Below, piece by piece: positions 10,689-18,641 of a stretch of DNA of 34,059 nt. The notes under the pieces were generated by a model. The model worked only from the letters and a program-made list of their open reading frames with translations. It searched no databases and had not been told where the DNA came from. The position numbers and the translations under genes are program-made. Source of the DNA: a virus; IMG/VR virus record IMGVR_UViG_3300030118_002508, positions 1 to 34,059 of that record. One strand, written 5' to 3'. How positions within the stretch are numbered: the stretch's first letter is position 1; every line of letters starts with the position of its first letter.

Positions 10689-11515
10689 TTAGTGTAAAAG
10701 TGTATGAAGTAGGGCCAAGAGATGGATTACAAGCACTAAATTACACTGTAGATACTGAAACTAAGAAACAACTAATTCAATCACTTTACGATGCAGGAAT
10801 TGAAACTGTGGAAGAGGCATCCTTTGTAAATCCTAAACTTGTACCAAGTATGGCTGATGCTGAAGATATAGTAACCGGTAAAGGTTCAGCACTTGTGCTT
10901 AACAAGCGTGGTTATGATAGAGCAAAAGCAGCAGGTGTAGAAAAAATAAACATTGTTTTATCTCCTTGTGAAACATTCAATTTGAAAAATATGAATGCTA
11001 CACATACGGAGTTAGTTTTGCGTTACAGGACATTTATGTTAGGTGTACCAAAAGAAAATGTAAGAGTGTATATTTCTATGGCTTTTGGCTCTCCGTATAG
11101 TGGTCTTACTTCAGATAATCAAATAATCAAATGTATTCGTGACGCTAAAATGTTTGGTGATACAATTGTATTTGCTGACACCGTAGGATGTGCTGACAGA
11201 CTACAGATTTCAACATGGGCTGATTATGCACACAAAGAAGGATTGAATGTAGCATTACATTTACATCACAAGGGTAATGAGGCAAACCCCCTAACTATGG
11301 TTAGAGCAGGTATATTCTCAGGTATTACAGAGTTCGATACAAGCATAGGTGGATTAGGTGGGTGCCCCTTTGTAGAAGATAGCGGTGCTAACTTAGCCAC
11401 TGAAACTCTTGTAATGCACTTGAAGGCATGGGGTGTAGAATGCAATATTGATGAAGAAAAACTTCAACAGGCACTAAAAATTACTCGTGAAATAAAAAGG
11501 TGTGCTGCGAAATGA
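10685..11515 (+). CDS. HMG-CoA lyase-like DRE-TIM enzyme
   Basis: This 276-residue protein resembles hydroxymethylglutaryl-CoA lyase (HMG-CoA to acetyl-CoA plus acetoacetate) along its whole length. The family landmarks appear in order: GPRDGLQ at 10-16 (R12 catalytic, D13 metal ligand), E44 in the EEASFVNPKLVPSMAD stretch, an SPCETFNLKNMN segment at 93-104, AFGSPYSG at 133-140, ADTVG at 164-168, HLH at 192-194 (both His metal ligands), and the GGLGGCPF loop at 222-229 with catalytic C227, followed by N236 in the ANLATE segment. Known enzymes are about 300 residues, so this is compact but complete. The start ATG overlaps the previous stop (ATGA), with a GGTGAT ribosome site in front, so it is translated with the structural genes. 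The family is well supported; the true substrate is not known, and related DRE-TIM lyases or aldolases are possible. Confidence 0.85.
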   Translation: MISVKVYEVGPRDGLQALNYTVDTETKKQLIQSLYDAGIETVEEASFVNPKLVPSMADAEDIVTGKGSALVLNKRGYDRAKAAGVEKINIVLSPCETFNLKNMNATHTELVLRYRTFMLGVPKENVRVYISMAFGSPYSGLTSDNQIIKCIRDAKMFGDTIVFADTVGCADRLQISTWADYAHKEGLNVALHLHHKGNEANPLTMVRAGIFSGITEFDTSIGGLGGCPFVEDSGANLATETLVMHLKAWGVECNIDEEKLQQALKITREIKRCAAK

Positions 11516-12930
11516 CAGTAATTAAGGACAGCACCGTAGGTCGTTACAGCACTGATGCTGACGAGATTATGACCCATGTACGCAAGCCTGTGTTTGTTGA
11601 TAACGCTGTACATCATGCTCGTGTAACATTACAAAAGACTGACAAGGCTAAGGTAATTATTGAGAAAAACAACACCCGTACATTGCAAGTTATGCCTCAG
11701 AGAGCATATCAACTTTTGGAAGGTGAATCGTATGTACAACTTACGCATGTGAGTAAACCCGGTCATTCAAGCCTAAATGCGCCTTTCTTTAACGATGAAA
11801 TAATTTCAGCAACTAACATTCCAATGTTGCTTTATAACGCTGAAGCAAGTAGCCAGCGATTATTACCTTCTACTATTGATTCATCATCTTTTGGTGTAAA
11901 GGCTAACCTGCGAAACATGAAAGCAAATACCCTTGAGGGTATAGGATTCGTAGGTGACAAAGTAAAGTTAGGCCAACCGATAGATGTAGGATTGCGTACT
12001 TCTGATTTGGCTATTAGATTAGGAGAATCAATTAACAGTGGTGCTACGAGTGTGAATATCTCACGACCAAAGAATGTCACCGCATCATCAGCAAGAAAGC
12101 ACAGCATGAGGTTTGTAGGTCAAGACTTCAACAACATGAACTTAATGACCGCACTAAGATTTCTTGGTAGACATGATAGCAGAATGATATTACTTGACCG
12201 CTTTGGTAATCTACTGTATATACCAATCACATTTAGTGAAACTAACTTTAACATAGATGCTAACTTTAGGGTGGGAAGTAAAATAGAAAATCCTGTAGAC
12301 AACATACCGAATAGAGTTACAGTACAAGGACACCCCTTAGCACTTAATGACTTAGTAATTGTAACCGTAGATGATGTAGAAGGACAGGTAGAAGAAGTGC
12401 GAGAAGATACTGCACCCATCACAGACAGTACAGTAAGAACATCTAACGCTGCACGAAGAGTAGCCCGCCAAATGCTAAAAACTCGCTCCTTAGTACAAGG
12501 CGCAATTACAAGTGAAGGCCATCCAAATGTCATAGGAATAAGACCGGGTATGGTAATTAAGTTTAGTGGGGAAAATAAAGTAGTCACTGAGGTCAAACAC
12601 ATGCCTGTAAAAAACCTTAGTGACCTTTCATTACTAAATTTAGATACAGGTATTGAGGGTATATTGCAGGGTTTATCAGAAGGCACTACGGTAGGCGCAA
12701 ATGATACTAACCCCGCTACTTATGTGCAAGTAGTAGAGCAGAATTTGGCTTTGTTTGGTAAGATAGAATTGAGAATATCATCAGTATTTTCTACTCGTGG
12801 TGTATTTAATACGGCATACCTTATCGGTGGAGTGAAGGGCACTCAAGACAGAGGTAAGATAGGCAAGGCTGGTGGCCTTCCGATTGGTGGCAACAAAACA
12901 ATAAGGAGGCGATTATATGCCGGTCAGTGA
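11512..12930 (+). CDS. Putative baseplate/tail-hub protein
   Basis: A 472-residue protein. I chose the ATG at 11512, which overlaps the lyase stop as ATGA, over an in-frame GTG at 11500. The middle and second half have the features of phage late-control D / gp27-like hub proteins: a LLDRFGNLLYIPI strand pair, a VTVQGHPLALND segment, an arginine-rich helix (ARRVARQMLKTRSLVQG), then an HPNVIGIRPGMVIKF turn-strand of the kind seen where a hub domain ends. The extreme C terminus is basic and Gly-rich. In tailed viruses such proteins form the ring linking tail tube and baseplate. The call rests on this pattern plus neighbouring fibre genes; no catalytic motif is expected. Confidence 0.5.
   Translation: MTVIKDSTVGRYSTDADEIMTHVRKPVFVDNAVHHARVTLQKTDKAKVIIEKNNTRTLQVMPQRAYQLLEGESYVQLTHVSKPGHSSLNAPFFNDEIISATNIPMLLYNAEASSQRLLPSTIDSSSFGVKANLRNMKANTLEGIGFVGDKVKLGQPIDVGLRTSDLAIRLGESINSGATSVNISRPKNVTASSARKHSMRFVGQDFNNMNLMTALRFLGRHDSRMILLDRFGNLLYIPITFSETNFNIDANFRVGSKIENPVDNIPNRVTVQGHPLALNDLVIVTVDDVEGQVEEVREDTAPITDSTVRTSNAARRVARQMLKTRSLVQGAITSEGHPNVIGIRPGMVIKFSGENKVVTEVKHMPVKNLSDLSLLNLDTGIEGILQGLSEGTTVGANDTNPATYVQVVEQNLALFGKIELRISSVFSTRGVFNTAYLIGGVKGTQDRGKIGKAGGLPIGGNKTIRRRLYAGQ
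12903..12909 (+). promoter_or_regulatory. Shine-Dalgarno site for the small tail protein
   Basis: AAGGAGG lies 7 bases before the ATG at 12917, inside the 3' end of the hub gene. It is a near-full match to an anti-Shine-Dalgarno sequence and fixes the start of the next gene despite a 14-base overlap. Confidence 0.8.
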
Positions 12931-13261
12931 TTACATAAAGAGGCTACTGCTTGAAACATTAGCAAGTAATATCAATGAGGTTATCTTAGGTTTTGATGGC
13001 ACACCTGCTACAAGTAATGATGGTTCAGCAGGTCGCCCTGCAATAGTTCTCGTTCCTTCTATAACTATAGTAGATGAAACATCATTATTAGTTGAAGCAA
13101 GTTTACCATTTACAGAGTCTTTTAATGATAAAATAAGAGAAGTATATTTACAATTCCGTGATACTACTGAGTTTACACCTGTGGCAAGATACACTATTAA
13201 TCCAATCACTAAAAACAACTCAAATGAATTACTAATACAAATAGCAATAGAGGTGGCATAA
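12917..13261 (+). CDS. Small tail/fibre-associated protein
   Basis: A 114-residue protein with a strong ribosome site (AAGGAGG, 7-base spacing). It overlaps the hub gene by 14 bases and the fibre gene by one base (TAATG). It has a helical N terminus (DYIKRLLLETLA) followed by alternating beta strands (PAIVLVPSITIV, SLLVEASLPF, REVYLQFRD, ELLIQIAIEVA). This resembles small connector or fibre-attachment proteins found between hub and fibre genes in tailed viruses, but I do not recognise a named family. Location and beta-rich pattern are the only grounds for the role. Confidence 0.6.
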   Translation: MPVSDYIKRLLLETLASNINEVILGFDGTPATSNDGSAGRPAIVLVPSITIVDETSLLVEASLPFTESFNDKIREVYLQFRDTTEFTPVARYTINPITKNNSNELLIQIAIEVA

Positions 13262-15900
13262 TGACAGGAAATCCGTTATCAGGGCATACAAAAGCGAATG
13301 AATCTTCAATGGCAGGAACAGCGAAGTTTACTGATGGTTTAACCGATGGTGAACATATTCAAAGCCCTACATTAACAAATTATCTTGAAGGTATTCATGG
13401 TAATGGTATATTGTTAGAAGAAGACACAGCGTATGGTGCTACTAACAAAAATGTACCTGAAGATTTACCGGGTATAGTAGAACAGAATACTAACTCAGAT
13501 AGAATTAGAGTAACAGGTGGAACTGCTATTATTGATGGAGTGCCGTATCAATTTGCTGATGGACCGGGTGGAACTCTTGATATTGATTTAACGAGAACAA
13601 GTCCTAACAGAAGGGCGACATATACAGCATTAACAGCCGGTCAAGAAGCATTGATAGTAGTTTATGTATCTACTAAAGATACTGAAAGCACTGCTGCTGT
13701 AAAAAATGTTCAGTGGGAAATGGGTACTGCAATTACGACAGCAACAAACGCATACCCCATTACACCGTCTGCATTTTTATCAGACCCTAAAGCAGCCGAT
13801 GGTTTAGCCACCAATAGTAAATCATTCCAATCTGTGGTATTAGCAGTATTGAGAGTAGTGTATAATGCAAGTGCGCCCGGTGACCTAAAAATATCTGTTA
13901 CAGAAATTAATGATAAAAGAATATTCATAAGACCCACACCACTTTATCTCACATCAGTAACTTCGGGTGCTGTAGGTGCTACTACCGCTATAGACAATCA
14001 TGCTGAAGTAGATGCACTAATTACAGGTACTACAGGAGATTTAACCGGTAGTCGCTTAGGTGCATTATGGCAATCTTACAATGCAGATGGAGATACAATA
14101 TTGTATTACTCATCAAAAGACTCAGGTGGTACAAGACATACGCATGTATTAGGACCGATAGGATATGTTACTTCATCTCCAAGTTCTACCACTACTTTTA
14201 CATTTAACGAGGGGCAGGTGTTCGTACTTAACCCATCAGGTGCTATACAGTTTAACCCATCGGGTACATTCCCATTAGGCCATTTAGTGTATGTAACTAA
14301 CGAGGCTGCACACGGTACTAACGGAGTAACATTCGATAACTCAGGCATAGGCACTGTTTTGTTAGGAAAAGAATCAGGAGTATTCGTTTATACCGGCAGT
14401 GCATGGAAGAATGTGATGTTAGCAAGCGGTGCTGTATCACCTAACGGACACGGTGCTTCAGGCAATGTGCAACTATCAGATGGTGGTGGAGGTTTCACAA
14501 GTGACAACAATCTTAATTTCAATACAAGCACCGATGCTCTCAAAGTGAATGACTTGAAAATATCAAGCAGTTCAAACCATGTAAATATACAAAATGAAAC
14601 TCAAGATAAAGATATAATTTTCAAAGTAAATGATGGTGGAGTTGAAACTGAGGTAATGCGTATAAGCGGAGATGATGGTCGAATTGGAATAGGCGGCATT
14701 ACCGCACCTAACGCTCAATTACATATTCGTTCTGCTTTAACTCAACAACCTGAATTAAGAATAGAAAATACAAATACTGACAGTCAAGAAGCAGTAATTC
14801 GATTTATGAAAAATACTGCTTCCCCTGCTGCATCTGATGATATAGGATTAATTAGATTTGAAGGAGAGAATGATGCAGGAGGCAACCATCTCTATGCCTA
14901 TGTTATGGGACAGATGCTAACTGTTACAGATACAGCAGAAGCGGGAGAACTTTTATTCTTTGCAGGTCATAAAGGCGGTCAATATCAAGTTCTTGCTTGC
15001 ACAGGTAGTTCAGCCGGTGATGGTGAAGTATGTGTAAACGATGGAGGAAGGGATGATATTAACTTTAGAGTTGAAAGTAATACTCAAACACACATGTTAT
15101 TTGTTGATGCAGGGAATGATGAAGTAGGTATAGGAACAGATGACCCACAAGGTGTATTACATGTAAAGCACTCAGGCACATCATACACTGCATTATTTGA
15201 AACAGATGATGATGGTTCATCAGCCGCCCCTGATGTAGCATTGTATAGGAATAGTGCCACACCTGCAAATGGAGATGACTTAGGGCATTTGATTTGGAGG
15301 GGTACTACTGATGATGGAGATTCTACAGTTACAAGAGCAAATATAGCGGATATATTTAGTGAATTACAAGTAGCAACCACAGGGGCAGAAAGCGGTAAAA
15401 TGCATCTTAGAACCAAGATGGCAGGTACAATGAAGAAGCGAATTACTATTGCTGCTACCGAGACTATTGTTAATGAAGATGCACAAAACGCCGACTTTAG
15501 AGTTGAAGGTACGGGTAATGCTAATTTAATACATGCAGATGCAAGTGCGGATAAAGTAGGTATTGGTCATGTCCCCGCTACTATTGAGGCTACGCTAGAT
15601 ATTCTTACAGGTGGTACATTTAGAAACACTAGACTACTTACTGTATCTGTATCGGGAAGCACCACTCTAACTGAAGCCGCACATGCCGGAAGATACAACA
15701 TTTGTGCAGGTAACATTACTTTACCTGCAACTTCAACTGCTGGTGAACATTATGCGATTCTAAATACAACAGGTGGAAACATTACTATTGGTCGTAATGG
15801 AAATAATATTAATGGTGCGGGTTCTGACTTTACTTTAGCAACATTCAAAGCGGCTACTTGTATTGCGATTGGTTCTAACAATTGGATGGTAGTTGGTTGA
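13261..15900 (+). CDS. Tail fibre protein with GIG-type beta repeats
   Basis: An 879-residue protein that starts one base inside the preceding stop. The N-terminal part (about 1-240) is beta-rich, with a GGTAIIDGVPYQF motif typical of fibre attachment domains. The middle (about 310-400) is Gly/Ser/Thr-rich. From residue about 470, three modules begin with a [RKE]-h-GIG-x4-P/A-x-LHI pattern at about 473, 620 and 763, a signature common in phage fibres and in proteins carrying trimerising beta-helix repeats. The first two modules align over their whole length (shared N-T/S-A-SPA/TPA...DD-hG-h-I segments). The C terminus (LTVSVSGSTTLTEAAHAGRYNICAG onward) looks like a compact tip domain. No intramolecular chaperone peptidase is visible. 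Likely a receptor-facing or side fibre. Confidence 0.75.
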   Translation: MTGNPLSGHTKANESSMAGTAKFTDGLTDGEHIQSPTLTNYLEGIHGNGILLEEDTAYGATNKNVPEDLPGIVEQNTNSDRIRVTGGTAIIDGVPYQFADGPGGTLDIDLTRTSPNRRATYTALTAGQEALIVVYVSTKDTESTAAVKNVQWEMGTAITTATNAYPITPSAFLSDPKAADGLATNSKSFQSVVLAVLRVVYNASAPGDLKISVTEINDKRIFIRPTPLYLTSVTSGAVGATTAIDNHAEVDALITGTTGDLTGSRLGALWQSYNADGDTILYYSSKDSGGTRHTHVLGPIGYVTSSPSSTTTFTFNEGQVFVLNPSGAIQFNPSGTFPLGHLVYVTNEAAHGTNGVTFDNSGIGTVLLGKESGVFVYTGSAWKNVMLASGAVSPNGHGASGNVQLSDGGGGFTSDNNLNFNTSTDALKVNDLKISSSSNHVNIQNETQDKDIIFKVNDGGVETEVMRISGDDGRIGIGGITAPNAQLHIRSALTQQPELRIENTNTDSQEAVIRFMKNTASPAASDDIGLIRFEGENDAGGNHLYAYVMGQMLTVTDTAEAGELLFFAGHKGGQYQVLACTGSSAGDGEVCVNDGGRDDINFRVESNTQTHMLFVDAGNDEVGIGTDDPQGVLHVKHSGTSYTALFETDDDGSSAAPDVALYRNSATPANGDDLGHLIWRGTTDDGDSTVTRANIADIFSELQVATTGAESGKMHLRTKMAGTMKKRITIAATETIVNEDAQNADFRVEGTGNANLIHADASADKVGIGHVPATIEATLDILTGGTFRNTRLLTVSVSGSTTLTEAAHAGRYNICAGNITLPATSTAGEHYAILNTTGGNITIGRNGNNINGAGSDFTLATFKAATCIAIGSNNWMVVG
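14676..15700 (+). repeat. Tandem fibre modules (three GIG...P...L units)
   Basis: Three degenerate repeats are encoded, starting near 14680, 15121 and 15550, a spacing of about 147 and 143 codons. The first two share the GIG start, an LH(I/V) strand, an acidic D-x-S linker, an R-(F/N)-(M/S)-x-(N/A) strand, a DD(I/L)G turn and a following G-x-x-D-x-G turn. The third is cut short after its first strand and runs into the tip domain. This pattern indicates internal duplication. Confidence 0.65.
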
Positions 15901-15901
15901 G

Positions 15902-16324
15902 ATGTATATTGCTTTAATGGGATGCGCTCAACAAGGTTCTTCTACACCTTTAGCGGCATCATTTACTGCAACAAGTGATATTGCAGAAAGTATTGATGTG
16001 GCTACGGGTTCAATAGTTACCTTTACTACTAACGCTGGTGAACTTGATGTTACGATAAATCCCACAGGAGGAAGTGGAAGTTATACATTTAATTGGATTG
16101 TTGGTAAAACAGCCGAAAATTCAGACAATGGTAATAGATTTTCAATTGCTTCTACAGGAACTACAAATACTGCAAGATATAATACATTAACAATAAACGG
16201 AGCAAGACCGGCAGGTAGCGGGAATATATTCGATGCTGAGTTTACAGCAACATGCACAGTAGATGATGGTTCAAGCCAAGTTAATGTTGATGTTCCGTTT
16301 ATTGTTAATGGATTAAGTCTATGA
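15902..16324 (+). CDS. Small Ig/PKD-like virion protein
   Basis: A 140-residue protein. The ATG at 15902 sits just after the fibre stop; an in-frame TTG at 15893 would overlap it. The body has an immunoglobulin/PKD-like pattern: a LDVTINPTGGSGSYTFNW segment (the GSGSYxFxW turn-strand is typical), NTARYNTLTINGA, then FTATCTVDDGS and a final VDVPFIVNG strand. Such domains decorate tail tips, fibres and capsids of many viruses. It is the last gene of the plus-strand operon and its TGA abuts the end of the opposing gene with no spacer. Confidence 0.6.
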   Translation: MYIALMGCAQQGSSTPLAASFTATSDIAESIDVATGSIVTFTTNAGELDVTINPTGGSGSYTFNWIVGKTAENSDNGNRFSIASTGTTNTARYNTLTINGARPAGSGNIFDAEFTATCTVDDGSSQVNVDVPFIVNGLSL

Positions 16325-16522
16325 TTAATTTCCATCTGTAAACACAGACCGAGATTTTTTACGCATTGTTGGGTCTTTCCAATAATGCTCACATACTCTA
16401 CAGCACATCAGGTACACACGCTCGTTACCTTCATCAAGAAACTTACCGGATAACCTTCTCGGTACTTGCAACTCGCCACACTCAGGGCAAGGGCGTTTTA
16501 GTTTCTCCATGAGTTTACCCAT
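16325..16522 (-). CDS. Ogr/Delta-like zinc-finger protein
   Basis: A 65-residue basic protein with C12-P-E-C15 and C41-R-V-C44 pairs, an RRLSG segment between them, and HYW after the last Cys. The layout CPxC - RxxS - RxYxxC - xxC - aromatic is that of the Ogr/Delta family, small zinc fingers that activate phage late promoters. The resemblance is by eye and moderate; a generic zinc ribbon is the alternative. The start is the ATG at 16522, 8 bases after the chaperonin stop, with AGGTG about 6 bases before it; a second ATG at 16510 would shorten it by 4 residues. It is the last gene of the minus-strand module, facing the structural operon. Confidence 0.6.
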   Translation of the reverse strand: MGKLMEKLKRPCPECGELQVPRRLSGKFLDEGNERVYLMCCRVCEHYWKDPTMRKKSRSVFTDGN

Positions 16523-16530
16523 GACGACAC

Positions 16531-18036
16531 CTACTGTACAGGTCGTCGTGCTACTATGTCATCAATACGCAAGATAGCGTTAGTGACTTCTGCTGCGCTC
16601 AGTACAGCCTGTCTAACCAAGTCAAGAGGTTCTACTACACCTTCAGCCAACAAATCCTTTACACCGCCTTCTGTAACATCAGGGCCAACGGTTATGTCAC
16701 CCTGTAAGATACTGTGACGCATAGCGAGAATAGTATCTAATGGGTCGTGACCTGCATTCTCAGCAATGGTAGCAGGGATGATTTCTAAGGCATCAGCAAA
16801 CGCTTCAATAGCCATCTGTGCCCTACCCCCTATCTGTGCCGCATGTTGGCGTAAATGCGTAGCCATACGCACATAGGAATTGCCCCCGCCCACGACATAG
16901 TTCTGCCCCTTCATTACAAGGGACACTACACCAAGCGCATCATCAAACCCACGCTCGACTTCTTCAAGCGTATGCGAAGTAGCACCACGCAGCACAAGGG
17001 TAGCCTCGTTATGCTCACCTTTTCCTTCTACAAATAAATACCAAATATCATTCTTTCTTTCACGAGTAATTAAAACATCGGCTGCGCCTTCAATTTCTTC
17101 AGGGGATTGAGCGATTGCAATGTTACTTACTCTGCTCAAAGCACGAAGAGTAGATTCAGGTGTGCGTCTAATTACCATAATGTCGTGCTTCTTTAGGTGA
17201 GAACATACCATATCATTCACACCATCACGCACAAATACAACACCACCGTCAGGTAATGCGTTTACAATGTGTTTAGCATTAGCAAGCAAGTCAGCCTTAC
17301 CTGCGCTCTTGTATGTCTGATAGGATTGTGCATCTACAGACACCTGTATATTATCATCGCTCTTCTCAGTTTCAAGACCACTGTTAATTAGAATCATATT
17401 AAAATAGAAATCATCACCCTCAAGCACATAGTCCTTGTTTACTATTACACCATCGAATAAGTATGAATCTTCTATTGAACCACCGGGGAATGATACCACC
17501 TTGACGCTTTCAGCATCACCGGCTTTCTCTACTGCTGATACACATAGTTCTGAAACTGCATCTAAGGCATTCTCAAGAGTCTTACCTGTAATTGCGGTTT
17601 TAGCAATGTTCACAAGTACATCTCTATCATCACTAACATTGGCGATTTCCGTAGATAGGTATTGTGTAGCCATCTGTGCTGCTTCGTGGTAACCACGGCA
17701 TATCACATTCGGGTGTAGTCCCTTCTCAAACAGCATTTCACTGTTACCAAGTAACTGACCCGATAGCACTACTGTACTTGTTGTACCATCGTAACATAGC
17801 GACTCTTGTGTACGAGCCACCTCTGCTATCATCTTACCTCCGGGGTGTGATACATCTAACTCACGAAGGATAGTGGCACCGTCATTTGTTACAATGACAT
17901 TGCCATGTCCATCCACCATCATCTTATCCATACCCATAGGGCCAAGCGTAGACCTAACTGTTTCTGCTACAGTCTTAGCCGCCCTTATATTGTGTATTTG
18001 CGCTTTGTCTTGTTTTACATTTCCTGTTTCTGTCAT
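16531..18036 (-). CDS. Group II chaperonin (thermosome-like)
   Basis: A 501-residue homologue of archaeal thermosome / eukaryotic CCT, which fold proteins inside a double-ring ATPase cage. Landmarks: [13 protein letters not shown] at 26-38, VTNDGATIL at 49-57, [11 protein letters not shown] at 83-93 (ATP site), the apical domain with its lid-protrusion region of normal length, [25 protein letters not shown] and a [10 protein letters not shown] segment near the end. It is shorter than cellular copies (usually about 540-550) because both termini are trimmed, and it lacks the Gly-Gly-Met tail. The Gly normally before DGTT is Tyr (Y82). The ATG at 18036 forms TAATG with the upstream stop; a GTG at 18042 is possible. 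It probably assists folding of large virion proteins or of host-derived complexes; that role is inferred. Confidence 0.95.
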   Translation of the reverse strand: MTETGNVKQDKAQIHNIRAAKTVAETVRSTLGPMGMDKMMVDGHGNVIVTNDGATILRELDVSHPGGKMIAEVARTQESLCYDGTTSTVVLSGQLLGNSEMLFEKGLHPNVICRGYHEAAQMATQYLSTEIANVSDDRDVLVNIAKTAITGKTLENALDAVSELCVSAVEKAGDAESVKVVSFPGGSIEDSYLFDGVIVNKDYVLEGDDFYFNMILINSGLETEKSDDNIQVSVDAQSYQTYKSAGKADLLANAKHIVNALPDGGVVFVRDGVNDMVCSHLKKHDIMVIRRTPESTLRALSRVSNIAIAQSPEEIEGAADVLITRERKNDIWYLFVEGKGEHNEATLVLRGATSHTLEEVERGFDDALGVVSLVMKGQNYVVGGGNSYVRMATHLRQHAAQIGGRAQMAIEAFADALEIIPATIAENAGHDPLDTILAMRHSILQGDITVGPDVTEGGVKDLLAEGVVEPLDLVRQAVLSAAEVTNAILRIDDIVARRPVQ

Positions 18037-18641
18037 TACCACTCAACTTCCAAATCTATTTTTTCACCTGTTTCTAAACTACGAGATGAGATATAACCCT
18101 CACTCTTACCAAATTGATACAAGTCAAAGGTCAGTTTAGCATCGCTTAGACAATACTTCGCAACCTCATCATACTTCCCTGCTCTCCACGCTACAGGGGC
18201 ATCACTGCTGTTCATTAACTTGCTGTCTGCAAAAGTTTGTTTAACGAGCATTCCAAGTGAAGTATCTACTTTACCGAATGCAAGTGCTGCTTTATTTATT
18301 AACAATTTAGTATCAATCACAGCATCTTCTTTACCAAGTATATCACCGGCTGTCCAACAATCTAACGCATCACGCAATACAGGTAAATCGAATGAGCGAA
18401 GATTATGACCGAGAATCTTACCGCCCTTTGTTATATGGTCTGAAAGGTCATCACCAAGTGTACGAGGGTGTAGTGCCTTAACCGTATCATCTACATTCAA
18501 AGACTTGTTACAATAGATAGTGCCCTTGTCACCATCCCATGTAGCAACTACCGATGGTTCAAACATAGATGTGTTGTGCCACCCTCCTATTTCATGTGAG
18601 AAGTTTGCTGTTTCAATATCTAATGCTAATAAGTCACTCAC
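18036..18641 (-). CDS. DEDDy 3'-5' exonuclease (DnaQ-like)
   Basis: A 201-residue RNase-H-fold exonuclease. Exo I is LDIET with D8 and E10, Exo II is GHNLRSFD with D85, and Exo III is YCLSD with Y163 and D167, so all catalytic residues of the DEDDy type are present. Such enzymes proofread or trim single strands from the 3' end. It starts with GTG at 18641, overlapping the upstream stop as GTGA, with an AGGTG site before it. It lies between the putative helicase and the chaperonin. PolB here also keeps its own exonuclease acids, so this is probably a repair or degradation nuclease rather than the main proofreader. Confidence 0.85.
   Translation of the reverse strand: MSDLLALDIETANFSHEIGGWHNTSMFEPSVVATWDGDKGTIYCNKSLNVDDTVKALHPRTLGDDLSDHITKGGKILGHNLRSFDLPVLRDALDCWTAGDILGKEDAVIDTKLLINKAALAFGKVDTSLGMLVKQTFADSKLMNSSDAPVAWRAGKYDEVAKYCLSDAKLTFDLYQFGKSEGYISSRSLETGEKIDLEVEW

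Noticed and set aside
12120-12686. 188-residue minus-strand frame inside the hub gene
   Set aside because: It is antisense to the hub gene, with no ribosome site or recognisable domain, and its composition mirrors the opposite strand.
15902-15940. Lipoprotein signal (LMGC) in the Ig-like protein
   Set aside because: Only seven residues precede the Cys, with no basic start or full hydrophobic core, so a real signal peptide is unlikely.
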